Assembly: GCA_963971225.1 (NCBI GenBank)
Contig: OZ020267.1
Location: 121,947,891 to 122,011,890 of the forward strand
DNA: 64,000 nt
Direction: 5' to 3'
Source: Melieria omissa
Taxonomy: Eukaryota; Arthropoda; Insecta; Diptera; Ulidiidae
The position numbers and the translations under genes are program-made. The notes below the pieces were generated by a model. The model worked only from the letters and a program-made list of their open reading frames with translations, was not told the origin of the DNA and ran no database searches. Position 1 is the stretch's first letter. The number at the start of each line of letters is the position of its first letter. Of this stretch, positions 48,165 through 59,436 are shown in pieces.

Positions 48165-48680
48165 TCACAATAAGAGAGAAGCAACGGTTTTAAACAAAAC
48201 TAGACAGATGTCAAGATTTTATGTCCATAAGAGAGAAGCAGAGATTTCGGAAAGGTTTTGTCACAAAAACAGAAAAGCAGAGAGTTCATCACAACAAGTA
48301 AGAATCAGAGATTTTGTCCAAAAAAGAGGGAAGCAGAAATTTTAGTCGAAATAGGATAGGAGTCAAGATTTTATACTCATAAGAGAGAAGCAGACATTTC
48401 GCAAAGTTTTTTTTTCACAGAAAGAAAAAGCAGAGATTTTAGAGAAAATAAAATAGGAGTCAAGATTTTATTCTCGTAACAAAGAAGCAGACATTTTATT
48501 TCCATTAAAAAGAAACAGAAATTTTGTCACAATAAAAAAACAGAGATTTTCTCCCCATTAAAAACGATTAGTGATTCCACCCTTTTAGAGAAAAGCGAAC
48601 TTGTCGTTTCTAAAAGAGAGAAGCAGAGAAAACTTCACAATAAGAGAGAAGCAAATATTTAGGCGCAGTAAAATAAACAA
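48165..48680. repeat. Degenerate minisatellite, GAGAGAAGCAGAGATTTT units
   Basis: AAGAGAGAAGCAGA-like units followed by AT-rich spacers recur roughly a dozen times with variable length. A larger block TCAAGATTTTAT plus ATAAGAGAGAAGCAG recurs at about 48211, 48363 and 48460. No recognisable protein repeat. Confidence 0.8.
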
Positions 48681-50376
48681 AACTTCGTTCCACTACAGAT
48701 AACTCTGACTTAAAATTTCTAGTTCTATTTTATACCAAATAGAATCACTCAAAAAAAAATCCCGAAAACGTCCGTTCAGGCGTTAACTGGTTAATTAGCC
48801 AACAATTTGGCTGATTTTATGGAAGGTCTAAGATATTCGAGTGAATTATTGGAGATCTTCTCATCGTCTGCTTATTCGGGTCAAATGGCATTTCTCAGCT
48901 CCGCATTCGATTGCTTTTTGCTCCAATAGGATCCCACCTCCACCCGCGTCTTTTCAACCGCATCGAAAGAGAAAACAATCAAACGAAAATGTCGCTGACA
49001 ATTTGCATGCCGCATGCAGTACGCCTGACTTGCATATTGCCGTTTGTTTTTGTGTTTTTGTGTGTGAGTCAGCTAGGCATGCGCTCACAATACTCGTAAG
49101 AAGCGTTGCTCGAACAAAACATAAATTTCCGCGCCGGACTGGCACAAACAATGCGAGCGCCTCAGTTTATCTTGCAGGCAGCGCAGCGTGAGTCGATTAT
49201 GCGCACGCGAGACAAAAGCCGCAATCCAGTGCTTTGCATTCGACTCAAAGGATGCGCACTTCGAATGGCGCACGACGCCAACAATAGTCGCACACGTTCA
49301 TCTACATAACGGCAACAACAATGCCAGCAACACTCGCATTACGCAAACGAGCGCGAACCGGGCGCACTCGCTTTGAAGACAAAAGCATTGTGGGCGAAGC
49401 GCGGCCCAGGCGACAAAGCCGCGTTTAGACGTTCTGTCGACGCTGACATTTGCTTTTGAGTTCGCACTTCTGGCCACAACGCCAAATGCGCATCGCAGCA
49501 CTCATTCAGCGTGCGCCGAAAGCTGAGCGTCAGGTACGCCGAAACAACTGAAAGTGTGCTTAGAGTGCTGCATGAAAAGCGAACACCCACTGTTTGCTCT
49601 ATTTTTGTTGTTAGAGATTTTTTTTTGTTTGTGGATGCTCGTTTGGCGTACGTGCTGGGCGCGTGACTAAGGAAACTTGCGACAACATGTAGGTAGAAAG
49701 TTCGAACAAACACTCGGAACAAATAAAAACATTTGTTGTTGGAGAGTTAATGCACAAATAAAAGCATTAATCACGATTTACAGCGTATGGCATTTGCTTT
49801 GGATGTGCCAGAAATTCGCACGATTCCAATGATTTACAAATCGGAAAGACTATCAAAAGTGCACCAGTAACTTGTGTTCTCATTAAGTACACTGAAGAGC
49901 AAATGTGCAACATTGATGGTCTAAGTCTTCAATATTCATTTCAATGCTTATTGAAGAGTATTGAAGTACCGAAAAGGCAATGGTTTTTGTACAAAATAAA
50001 CATATTAATCAATTTATGTATTTCGTTAAACAAGTGAACCCACAAGTTATAAATTTTATTCTGAGACTTAAGTAAAAATCTTAAGTTGTTTTGGTATTTT
50101 AATGATTGTTTGCCTGCTTTATTTTTTAATAAGGAATAGAAACAGCTTGCAGTGAGATTGTACGAACTAAGAATGATACCCGTACAACACTCCTTATTCG
50201 ATGCAACAACCATGTAAGGGAGTCCCAAGTGAAAACCAATGTATGCAAATACTCATTAATCCTTTATCGACCATGCGATGCTGTAGCCATTCCGATTGAA
50301 TACCTAAACATTTGCTTGTATAACTCGTTGCCAAACTGATTAATTAAAGCAACTCATAAACGATTTCATATAATCA
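48681..50376. other. GC-richer island (48840-49720) flanked by spacer
   Basis: Open frames on both strands are compositional. No accepted gene or transposon end. Confidence 0.4.
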
Positions 50377-50737
50377 GTTGTGTTGTTCTGCCAGGGTAGG
50401 TGATTGGCCTGCCGCAGGTAGTCCTAATTGATGGAATTATCTAACGCCGCTCAGGAACGTCTCCTCCGCTCGTAGCGCCATCTGTTGTAAGGAGGTTACA
50501 GCAAAATGGTTGGGGACCTCGCTAGAGATCAGGTTGGTGCGCGCTGTTTTCGCAGTTGTCCGCTTCCCCTTGCAGATGTCGCTCGTGCGCCTGTTTTGCG
50601 CAACTGTTTATTTGTTTGCTTTTATCAAAGTAAGTGGAATAGGAATAATTGGGTTGGGAATCAATGAACTTGGATATGTTGCAGGGTTTTTAGGAAAATT
50701 TAGAGAACAGGAAAAATCGGAAAAATTGGATGGAAAA

Positions 50738-50823
50738 GTGCGGGGACCGTGCACACGGCGGGAGTTGAACCCACTACCTCTGGGATGACAGTCTAGTGCA
50801 CTCACGCTAGGCTATCGAGACTG
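50738..50823 (-). repeat. tRNA-like head of a SINE (family C)
   Basis: The minus strand reads TCTCGATAGCCTAGCGTGAG then GTGC (A box) and, after an anticodon-loop-like CTGTCAT, GGGTTCAACTCC (B box). It differs from families A and B. The body probably extends left to about 50640, but its end is not clear. Confidence 0.6.
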
Positions 50824-50959
50824 ACAGATAGATACATACATTCTTTTTTTATTATTTATAAGATAAGTCACATTTAAACAAAATGGCGAATAGAAGAATA
50901 AAAGAATGTACGACATTGACCCTTAGCTCGTTTGTCGGCTTGTCTATCTTGTCTAAATA

Positions 50960-51722
50960 CAGTCGTGTCTGGGTATAGTGAACACCCTGTATAGTGAACA
51001 CCTCGATATAGTGAACACCCTAATTTTTACTTGGAGTACTCTAAATAGTGAATAATCAAAAACCTCTAAATAATAATAATAATAATTGATTGGCACGACA
51101 GCCCGCTTACGCGAGACTAAGGCCTAGCTTCCCGCAACCACCCGTGTTGTGCGTGTGAATTTTGTACGCGGGTGGAAGGGACCTACAGTTTTATGCCGGT
51201 TCCGAACGGCAGGTTGGGAGCTTTTTCATAGGCAATTTTTACTCTCAGAGGTTTGCCATTTCCAGCTGAGAGGACAGCCACCGAAAGAGAAAACGAGTTT
51301 CCCGTTATTTTTTTTTAGGTGTTACTACATGCAGAATTCGAACTAGCGTCGCTCTGCATGCGACTCGCTTGGACCGCGCACTAACCAACTGAGCCACGGC
51401 GGCTGTCTACTGAGCCACGGCGGCTGTCTAAAACCTCTAAATAGCGACAAAAAATACAAGAAAGAATAAAAAATGAAAGAGGGTACTCCCCTAATTTGTA
51501 TTTTTGCTGTTGATTGTTACAAAATCAGCTGTTTCTTGACTTTAGTGGTTATGTTTTTTGTCGAGTGCAAACCGATTGTGGTGGAAAGTGAGCTTTTTAT
51601 GTGCATTTAAAAGTTTCTGAGCACCTAAAACGAGTTTTTGAGCAAAAATTTAACATTGATATAGTGAACAATCGCAATACTCTGAACAGGCCTTGCAAGT
51701 TCACTATATCCAGACACGACTG
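50960..51722. mobile_element. pogo/Tigger-like MITE, split by a SINE
   Basis: The ends CAGTCGTGTCTGGGTATAGT (left) and CAGTCGTGTCTGGATATAGT (complement of right) lie within TA duplications (50958-50959, 51723-51724). TATAGTGAACACC repeats follow the left end. Noncoding; the SINE at 51073-51429 lies inside. Assignment to pogo/Tigger is inferred from the TA target and the CAG start. Confidence 0.82.
51073..51429 (-). repeat. tRNA-derived SINE (family A), full copy
   Basis: The minus strand reads GCCGTGGCTCAGTTGGTTAG then TGC (A box) and AGTTCGAATTC (B box), a clear tRNA-like head at the right end. The body runs left to a (TAA)n-type tail. The duplication AAAACCTCTAAATA flanks it exactly (51059-51072 and 51430-51443). 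The head end carries a ~20-bp tandem duplication of CTGAGCCACGGCGGCTGTCT. Confidence 0.9.
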
Positions 51723-52371
51723 TACATATATAAAAAGAATGTCTGTTTATTTGCTCGTTTCTTTGTTTGCTGGTCACACGACACTAAAACTCAAAAACTA
51801 GAAATCCTATTGAGCTGAATCCTTCAAGGATTGTGTGTCTTGACTAAATCTCGGTACGCCACATAGTGCGAATACGACCCGGCAGGTGGGCGTGGCACAT
51901 CTCTCGGAATTATGGATCGAACAAAATTGAAATTTTATACAGGGCCACCGTGTGTCGTTTCACTAGTAAATTTTCAACAGGATTGAACAGGGGGAGTGAC
52001 ACTTTTCAAGGAACCCAAATGTTTTGAATTTGTCCTCACCTTTGATAGAGGGAATGGGGTTGGTATTGCACGAATGGGCATGGCACCGTCTACACAACCC
52101 ACATTTTTAAGGTGGAATCGCTTCGAGATTATAAGTTGGACAGCATTGCAATTTGCTAAAACGTCGTCCCATAGATGTGTCATTCATCAAATTTTCCGCG
52201 TAACTTTCGAATTGTAAGTCACACATCAATGAAACTTGGTCACACCTTCGACTGAAGGAATAGATTGGGCACTGCATGAAAGGGGCGTAGCATCGCTCAT
52301 ACAGTCAAACTTAATTTATTGGATCCATTTACTTCAAACGTGCTTGCAAAGTCGCGGGGCTCTGCTAGTTA
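51723..52371 (+). mobile_element. Helitron-like non-autonomous stretch
   Basis: Begins ACATATATAAAAAGAATGTC then TGTTTATTTGC, like the TCTATATATATAAAAATGAA starts of many insect Helitrons. It ends GCGGGGCTCTGCTAG before T, with the CTAG ending expected. No inverted repeats or Rep/helicase gene. The start base pair is not the expected TC, and the end hairpin was not verified. Confidence 0.4.
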
Positions 52372-52439
52372 GTGATAAATGTCGCAATTGCAAAGTAATA
52401 AATAGCTTCTATCACCTACCCTGGCAGAAAAACACAACC

Positions 52440-53350
52440 TAATAACGTGACCAAAAAATTGCATTTACCGTTATTTTTATTGTAAATTGAAAAGGAATTT
52501 TTAAAACATTACCCAGGAAAAATATTTCTACTACGTGAGAGAAACACATTTGTACTAAAATTTTTGCATAGTTTTACGAATAAGTTTTTACATTCCCTGT
52601 GTCCCTCACATGAGTTGGTTACCAAAGCAACGACGTGAAAATGCCTTCACGATTTGGCCCGCTGCCTAAACGAAAGAACATTTATTGATCTGTTAGCACG
52701 AATCTTCGCCAAAGAGAGATGTCCTTTAGGGACTTTCCATCTTGGCCTTGTATATGGAAATGTTTGCACAAGTGATGATGTTTCACAGTCATCCTTTCAT
52801 CAAACAATTCATGTCAACGACTAAACACCTTCGGGCACAAGTGTGCCTGAGTGTAAACAACCGCACACGAGCGCACGTACCGACACATGTAAGCACATTT
52901 ATTGCACCACTTGCGGACAGACGCGTCAATCAGTGCCCCGTCAGCCGGAACAGACGACAGGAATCGCTTTGGGCTTTTTAAATCAGAGCGTTTTTTCATA
53001 AGTGCCTGGGTAATTTTAAAATTACCAAGGATTTAAACATTTTTTGTAACTCTGTATGAATTTTAGTCGTTTTTCAGTGGATACTGTGTTGGAGCACAAG
53101 TTTGAATCACATCGATATGTATAACATAAACCTAAAAACGATATCCTCTCCATCGGAGGCCATAGTCTCAGCAAGCAATGGCAAATGTTTGATAGCAGAA
53201 CATTTGCTTTGAAAGTCATTACGTCATTCGATGTCGTAAAAGGGGCTAAGAGATGCTATAGTTTAAGAGTTTAAACTAGTATAAGAGTTTATGACCTCCT
53301 TTTCTATAAAATTCTTATTTTATTGTCATACTTATTCATTCTCTTCTCTC
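52440..53350. other. Spacer, nothing recognised
   Basis: No gene or element end seen. Confidence 0.5.
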
Positions 53351-53354
53351 TTAA

Positions 53355-54044
53355 GGGGGAGATCAGTTAAATTTTTTGGAGAGTTGATATTTTTTTTTGG
53401 GAATCAGTTAGTTCAATGCCTTGAAACATCGTTCTAAGAGGATTTTTCAAAATTCGAACGCGTTCTCTCATAATGCGAGAACAAAGCAAGCGCTCCGCCT
53501 ACCGCTCGGGCGAGCGCTCGAACTTCAACCGCGTCTCTTGAAAAGTTGCACTTTTTGAAATGGCAACCCTCGTAACTCGGAAAGTTTATGTCCGATTGAC
53601 TTGAAATTTGGCACACACCTTTATGTACTCTTTTTACGTAATCTGTTCTAAAGCGAATTGTCAAGCTCGCGAAAAAACCCATCTGGCGTCACTTCTATGT
53701 CCAAAAACGAGCCTGTTTTTTTTCACTTTGTCGGCATTTTCGCGATATTTATTTTTTTGCATATTTTGTTAAGGGGATTCATAGCTCTATCTATTCTTAA
53801 CAGAACGTACTTTGATCTTTTGATTTCAGATAAAAATTGCGAACCCTATGTTGGTTGCCAATAAAAATGAGGGGTAACTTCAACCCTTTGTAAGTAGGCT
53901 ATTTTGTGGCGCATCGGAGAAAAAAAATTTTTTTTTTTAATTCAATTAATATACTCTTAAATAAAAAAGTTTGGAAAGATTCGAACATTATTTGTACCAA
54001 AAAAAGAAAAAAGAAAAAAAGACCACTTTAACTGATCTCCCCCC
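53355..54044. mobile_element. TTAA-flanked TIR element with GGGGGAGATCAGTT ends
   Basis: GGGGGAGATCAGTTAAA starts after TTAA at 53351-53354. Its complement ends before TTAA at 54045-54048, giving perfect TTAA duplications. About 690 bp, noncoding. A TTAA target suggests piggyBac-type mobilisation, but the GG start is not the usual CCC. Confidence 0.8.
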
Positions 54045-54048
54045 TTAA

Positions 54049-54735
54049 ACAAACTTTTCTACTTGTTTATGCCTGTGGAGATTTAAAAGTACAGGTACGA
54101 TGACTTTCTGACTACGGCAACCTCAGTAGAAATCGGTTGAGTGGATCCGCTAAACATTATCGGATAACAAGTCAATCTACTTTGCACGTTAAACTTGGTA
54201 AGAATCTGTTGTGTACTTCTTTCCAATATTTGCATATGAAGTTCTTCGCAATGGGCCTTCAGGACTCGCAATTAAAGTATTTTGTACATTGCACGTTCTC
54301 TCCTAAACCTAACCTAACCTAAGACATTAAAATGTTTTGTTTCGACTGACTGACTTATCCATCAATGGTTTATTTATTGTGAACGATCCATCATAAAACT
54401 TGTTGAACCGATTTACTGCACCATCGTTTGATGTCTAAAATGTTTGGTTTCTGAGTGGTTCGTACATTGTTTGTAACTTATAAAAAATTTAACGATCTTA
54501 TTCCAAGTTGAAGAAGGAGAAAATTCCATGATTTTCAACGGTCCAACGATCTGTCTTGAGAAAAATAGCTTAAAACTGTTTGGCTAGATTTGATTGGGTG
54601 ATAAATGTCGAATTTTCTTCTGACTTTAAGCATTCTTAATTTATATTATTTGACTTAGATGATCGTAAAGGCAAATTTATGAAATCGAGAAAAAGTCCCT
54701 ATTGGTAAAGCAATGTACACCACCGCTTTCGTCTA
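54049..54735. other. AT-rich spacer
   Basis: Nothing recognised. Confidence 0.5.
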
Positions 54736-54821
54736 TTAACCCTTTCGCTATTTTGTTGCCATATGGCAACATTCTACTTTGTGGACGTCTGCATCCTCTA
54801 TGAATACATTTTTTGTTGGTA

Positions 54822-56112
54822 TCAGGTCAGTCCATAAGTTCGTGCGTTTTTTTCAATAGTTTCAGAATAGGCCCTTTGCATACAAAAAATGATTCGTGGG
54901 AGATAACGCAATTTTTTTAATTCTCTGGTGTATTGTGCATTTTACAAGTGATTTTAGTCGCGGATAGAAGCACGCTTTGCTAAAAAACAAAATGGAATCT
55001 TACAACGAGTATAAAAGGCCTATTTTGTATTTTTTTTATAAAAGTAGAAAAAGTGCAACAACTGCTGCTGCAGAAATAAACGCAGATCATTGGGAGAATG
55101 TCGTGAGTGTAAGGACTACGAAAAAGTGGTTTTCCAAATTCCGAAGTGGTTATTGTGACGTTGAGGATGCCCCCGCTCTGGTCGTCCTGAGGTCCTTAAG
55201 TCCGCGCCTTGCTGGAACTCGTGGAGCCAAGTTGGACAGTTGGCAGAGCCAAGTTGGACAGTCGATATGATGGCTGAAAGATTAAATTCATCCCATGGAA
55301 GAGTTTACAGGCACCTGGTTCAATTGGGTAAGGTTCCAAAGCTTGAAAAATGGGTTTCGCATAAACTTCCCGTCGCAAAGAGTGTGAACACAGCTGAAAG
55401 TGAATGTGTGTTCTCAGCTGCTGCAGCGGCTTAAAATTAGATTTGTTTTTAAACGTATTGTTACTGGGATGAAAAATGGGTCCTTTACAACAATCTTGTG
55501 CGCAAACGCCAGTGGTTAGATAAGGTTAATCATCAGAACCAACCCCCAGAGATGGCCTTCACCCCAAGAAGATTCTCCTGCTTATTTGGTGGGAGATGAC
55601 CGGTATCGTTTATTTTAATGTGCTGCAACCAAACCAGACGATCACAACTGATTATTGTTGCCACCAACTATCCAAACTGAATGAAGCACTTGCAACAAAT
55701 TGACCGTCTTTAGCCAATAGACGCAAAGTTTTGTTTCACTACGACAACGAAAGACTGCATAACGCAAGACAGACCTTAGGCAAGCTGAATGAGCTCGGAT
55801 GGGAGCTATTGCCGCATCCACCATACTCTCCGGATATTACACCTTGCGGTTATCACCTTTTCCGCGGACTTCAGTCCCATATGAGTAATAAGAACTAAAC
55901 CTCAAAAGGAGCTATAAAAAGGGATATCGACACGTATTTTGGCTCCAAGGACAAAACATTTTTTGAGCAGGGAATTACAAATTTGCCTAAACATTGGGTA
56001 GACATTGTAAATAATGCAGGAACATATATTATTGATAAATAAATACTGAAAACTCCTTTTTTCTATTATAAAACCACCTCAGAAAAACGCACGAACTTAT
56101 GGACTGACCTGA
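54822..56112 (+). mobile_element. mariner element, full length (mariner 4)
   Basis: Ends TCAGGTCAGTCCATAAGTTC (left) and the identical sequence as complement of the right, continuing GTGCGTTTTT. TA lies at 54820-54821 and 56113-56114. 1291 bp. Inserted into the TTAA MITE at 54740-56530. Confidence 0.95.
54980..56040 (+). pseudogene. mariner transposase, inactivated (mariner 4)
   Basis: The N-terminus YKRPILYFFYKSRKSATTAA, then ENVVSVRTTKKWFSKFRSG, is a typical DNA-binding half. A second helix-turn-helix piece MAERLNSSHGRVYRHLVQLG follows in another frame. The first catalytic motif GDEKWVLYN is out of frame by one base (55471-55485). The second is FHYDNERLHNARQT with its Asp kept. The third reads YSPDITPCGYHLF, so the last catalytic Asp is Gly. 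Many stops and frameshifts separate the pieces. Dead; its terminal repeats and sequence differ from mariners 1-3. Confidence 0.9.
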
Positions 56113-56534
56113 TACTTAGAATAGTTTGAAGTTTTAGGACATATACGAAATTAACAAACTGAATATTTAAGTTTAAAGAAAAGTATACACGTTTTTTGTA
56201 ATAGTATATCTTGACATAGTAAGGGAACAAGAACCAGAAAAAATTAGAGAACTTTTTAATTTGACGTTTTCTTTCAATTTAGATACTTTTCGTTTTTAAT
56301 TTTAACTGAAGTAAATGAAGAAATATTAAAATTTTCGTTATGCGTATGTTTAAGTAATTATTACAGCCACAACGATGTGGTTGCTCTCATGGAAAAACAC
56401 TCTAAAATACAGGGTCCAAGTATAAAAATTAAAAAATTTATTATGTAATGTTGCTAATATAACCACCTAGAAGCCTAAAACGTAAAATTTAAAATTTTAA
56501 CTTTCCCAAGTAAAAACCTGTACGAAAGGGTTAA

Positions 56535-58339
56535 CATCAGTATCGTAAAATGTTTGGTATTTTATATATTCAGTGGTTTAATCAACGCGTTGTATATGTT
56601 AGGTCAATTTGGGTCAAGTCAAGACTATAACATAGATCATTATTATTGGTTGTACGTATTCCAAAAATTTTGAAGATATGATTTCGCATGAGTATTGCAT
56701 GATGAAGTTCCCTATGTTACGACTTAAACAAAATTCAGTAGATGACAATTTGAAGGCAAGTTTAGAAAATCGAACAACAATTATCGAGCTAGCAATCCAC
56801 ATTGCGTTTAGGCGCGAAGAAATCCATTACATCCATTACATTTACAAGCTAAAAAACACTCCTCAGTTGTGTTGCAAAAGTGAAGCACACCGATTAGTTA
56901 CGTAGCCAGTTGAAAAATGTCATACCTGCAAGAATACAGCAAATAAAAACATTGTGAGGTCATACACTACGCTTGGGGAATAGGAACACTTGGTTTGATA
57001 TCCAAATTGACGGCATAATTTCGCAGAAGGATTCGAGTGAAGTTTGCAAATCGGTGGCCGGAGGCAAGAGCATTCAGCAAAAGAGGAAATCGCCTCCAAA
57101 AGAATTTTACTACATAGTATCGAGCGTTTTGCCTCTGACGAATACGAGCCATGGCGTATGGGCGCGTGCGTGTAAGTGTACTCGCATGTGCAGACGACTG
57201 CGCACGCCGGATTGACTTCCGTTCTTGATGCCTTAATCGATTTTACACCCAAAGGACATTTTTAAGGGTTTGTGGTTATTGCCGTCGTGATTTGACGCTC
57301 ACCACTTTAGTCTGTTGTACATAGATTTGTACAAGTTTGGGTGTGTGTTTGAGTGTGTGTTTGTGTTTTTATGTACACATTTATGTGAAGGCCCCCAAGG
57401 AATGAGGTTGTATGTCTGCTTGCCTGTGTGTCCGTCCAGATAATTGCTTGGCAGATTGATTTCCTAAGTCTTCTTTCTGCTCGTTTGATGCTTTATTTTC
57501 TAGTGCGTGTGCCTCTTTTTGTGCACCTACACAGCATGAAAATGTGAGTGAAACCTTAGTGTGGGAAGCTAATGAACTTTCTCCTGTAGTTAAGGTAGGA
57601 TTGCTTTAAATGGTTAGTTATCGGTTGGACTATTGGCCAACGGATTGAAACTTGCTTAAAAAATAAATGTTACATAACAAAACTCTTCTAAGATGTAATG
57701 TATTGTGTGTATTATGTATTGTTTTTATGTAATGTATTGTATGTATGTATGTATTCTAATGTATTGCTTCAAATCTTTTTGAAAATCTCATGGAAAGTGT
57801 CATTGTCATTTATTCTGGCATATTCCATTTGCCGACTTAACTTCAACCAACGAAATATGGCTCGCTTGAAGTACTGTTCAGGAAAAAATTAAAAAAAAAC
57901 ATTTTATTAGGAACATAATCAGAAGGAAACGATAAAAGTTATGAACATATTGCAGAAATTCCTTTGTACTAAATAGTCCAAACCCTAGTGAAAGGAAAGC
58001 CTAGAAAACAAACAGCGCAGGGTTGTAAAAACGTCGGGTTACTATCAAAGTATGATCCGTTAAAGTCTATATAGCAGCACAGAGCTATGTATGAGCACAA
58101 AACTCTTCTTGAACAGTAAAGTATCGACTTGTGGAACATAACTTTATCAGATTGCTTTGATTATAAAATTTCAAAGTTGAGTAAAGGGCATTGAGAAAAT
58201 CGAATTCAAATCGAATATTAATTGCAGCAATTGTGAAAATGGAAAGTGGTCAAGAGACCTGTTGAATAAGTTGTATCAAATGAATGAATGGGGCCGACTT
58301 TAAATTTTTTATGAAATAATTAAAACATGGTGGGAGTGA
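56535..58339. other. Spacer with GT and TGTAT microsatellites
   Basis: Holds TGTGTGTTTG-type runs near 57330-57370 and a (TGTAT)n run near 57698-57755. No accepted gene or element end. Confidence 0.5.
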
Positions 58340-58341
58340 TA

Positions 58342-59149
58342 TAACACCGTGCGACAGCATTTTTCACACTGGAAAAAATCCATATGGGCGTTAAACTAGA
58401 GACCAAACATAGTAATACTGCGTACTCACTTTTTCATTTCTACATCCTTTGTCGTTTTAAAAGGACATCAAAATGTTGAACGGGATACAAAATAAAAAAA
58501 ATATTAAAAATACTTAACCAAGCTAAAATATGACAGATGAAAGAGGAAAGGCTCAAGAATTTAAATAAAACTGATTTTTTATCTGTTTGTAAAAACAGGA
58601 TATGAAAAATATCCTTTGAAAATTTTAATCCTTTATATCCTTGAAAATTGATAACGTTAGTTTTAGTTAGGTATGTTAGAACCCAAAATCTCCTTGATCA
58701 CGTGTCAAAATTTCATTACTCTAACTTTATTGGTTCGAAAATTATTAAAAAAAGGTGGAAGCTGCAATTTAAATGAAATACAAAAATTAGAATTTATTTG
58801 CGTATCAGTATTTGAAATAATACAAAGATACAAAATCAAATACAAATCGAGAATAATGAAATTTTGACACGTGATCATGGAGATTTTGGGTTTTAACATG
58901 CCTACTTTTCAAGCAAATACTATATAAATTTTACATAGTACATATCGCCATATTCCGACGAGGTTAAGTATTTTTCATGTTTTTTTTATTTTGTATACCC
59001 TTTAAAATTTTTAAGTCCTTTTAAAAGGACAAAGGATGTAGAAATGAAAAATTGAATACGCAGTACTACTATGTTTGGTTTCTAGTTTCATGCCCATATG
59101 GATTTTTTCCAGTGTGAAAAAATTGTTTCATTTTTGTCGCACGGTGTAA
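58342..59149. mobile_element. fold-back MITE, complete (ACACCGTGCGACA ends)
   Basis: The ends are TAACACCGTGCGACA and TTACACCGTGCGACA (complement of right). Both are followed by TTTTTCACACTGGAAAAAAT and further pairing. An inner inverted pair centres on CACGTGATCA/TGATCACGTG-type blocks (58680-58725 with 58853-58900). TA lies at 58340-58341 and 59150-59151. Most of the element is palindromic, and it encodes nothing. Partial sister copy at 3714-4330. Confidence 0.88.
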
Positions 59150-59151
59150 TA

Positions 59152-59436
59152 GTTTAAAGCTGTGAACAGAGGTAAAACAATGATATTTTTCTGGTTAATG
59201 AATGCCATATACATACGTACAAATGTGTAAATATTTTAATTACATTTCTATGACTTCTCTCACCTCAACTCATGTCAACGTATGAAACCCTAAATAATTT
59301 GCAGCTTAGCTCTACTTTGTTGTATGCAGTTTCCAAATAAAGGTATTCAAAATAAATGAATTCTCATCACCATCACCATTGTTAAAGTTAAGCATAACTT
59401 TTTAGCCCAGTCACATATGAAACCATATTTTCCACT
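59152..59436. other. Short spacer
   Basis: Nothing recognised. Confidence 0.5.

Larger units (their letters stand above)
50377..52438. mobile_element. Composite bounded by ~28-bp inverted repeats
   Basis: The left end GTTGTGTTGTTCTGCCAGGG continues to TAGGTGAT and mirrors the complement of the right end, GTTGTGTTTTTCTGCCAGGG then TAGGTGAT. Between them lie a tRNA-like SINE, a pogo/Tigger-like MITE with a SINE, and a Helitron-like stretch. No clear target-site duplication and no transposase of its own, so whether it is one element that gathered insertions or two inverted copies is open. Confidence 0.6.
54740..56530 (+). mobile_element. piggyBac-like TTAA MITE, copy 3, split by a mariner
   Basis: The left end CCCTTTCGCTATTTTG follows TTAA (54736-54739). 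The right end TACGAAAGGG is followed by TTAA (56531-56534). The two parts align with copy 2 across the insertion point (GTTGGT on the left, CTTAGAATAG on the right). Without the mariner it is about 500 bp. Confidence 0.9.

Noticed and set aside
51330..51412. Possible functional tRNA gene (minus strand)
   Set aside because: A and B boxes are good, but it forms the head of a longer SINE with its own target-site duplication and a damaged clover-leaf.
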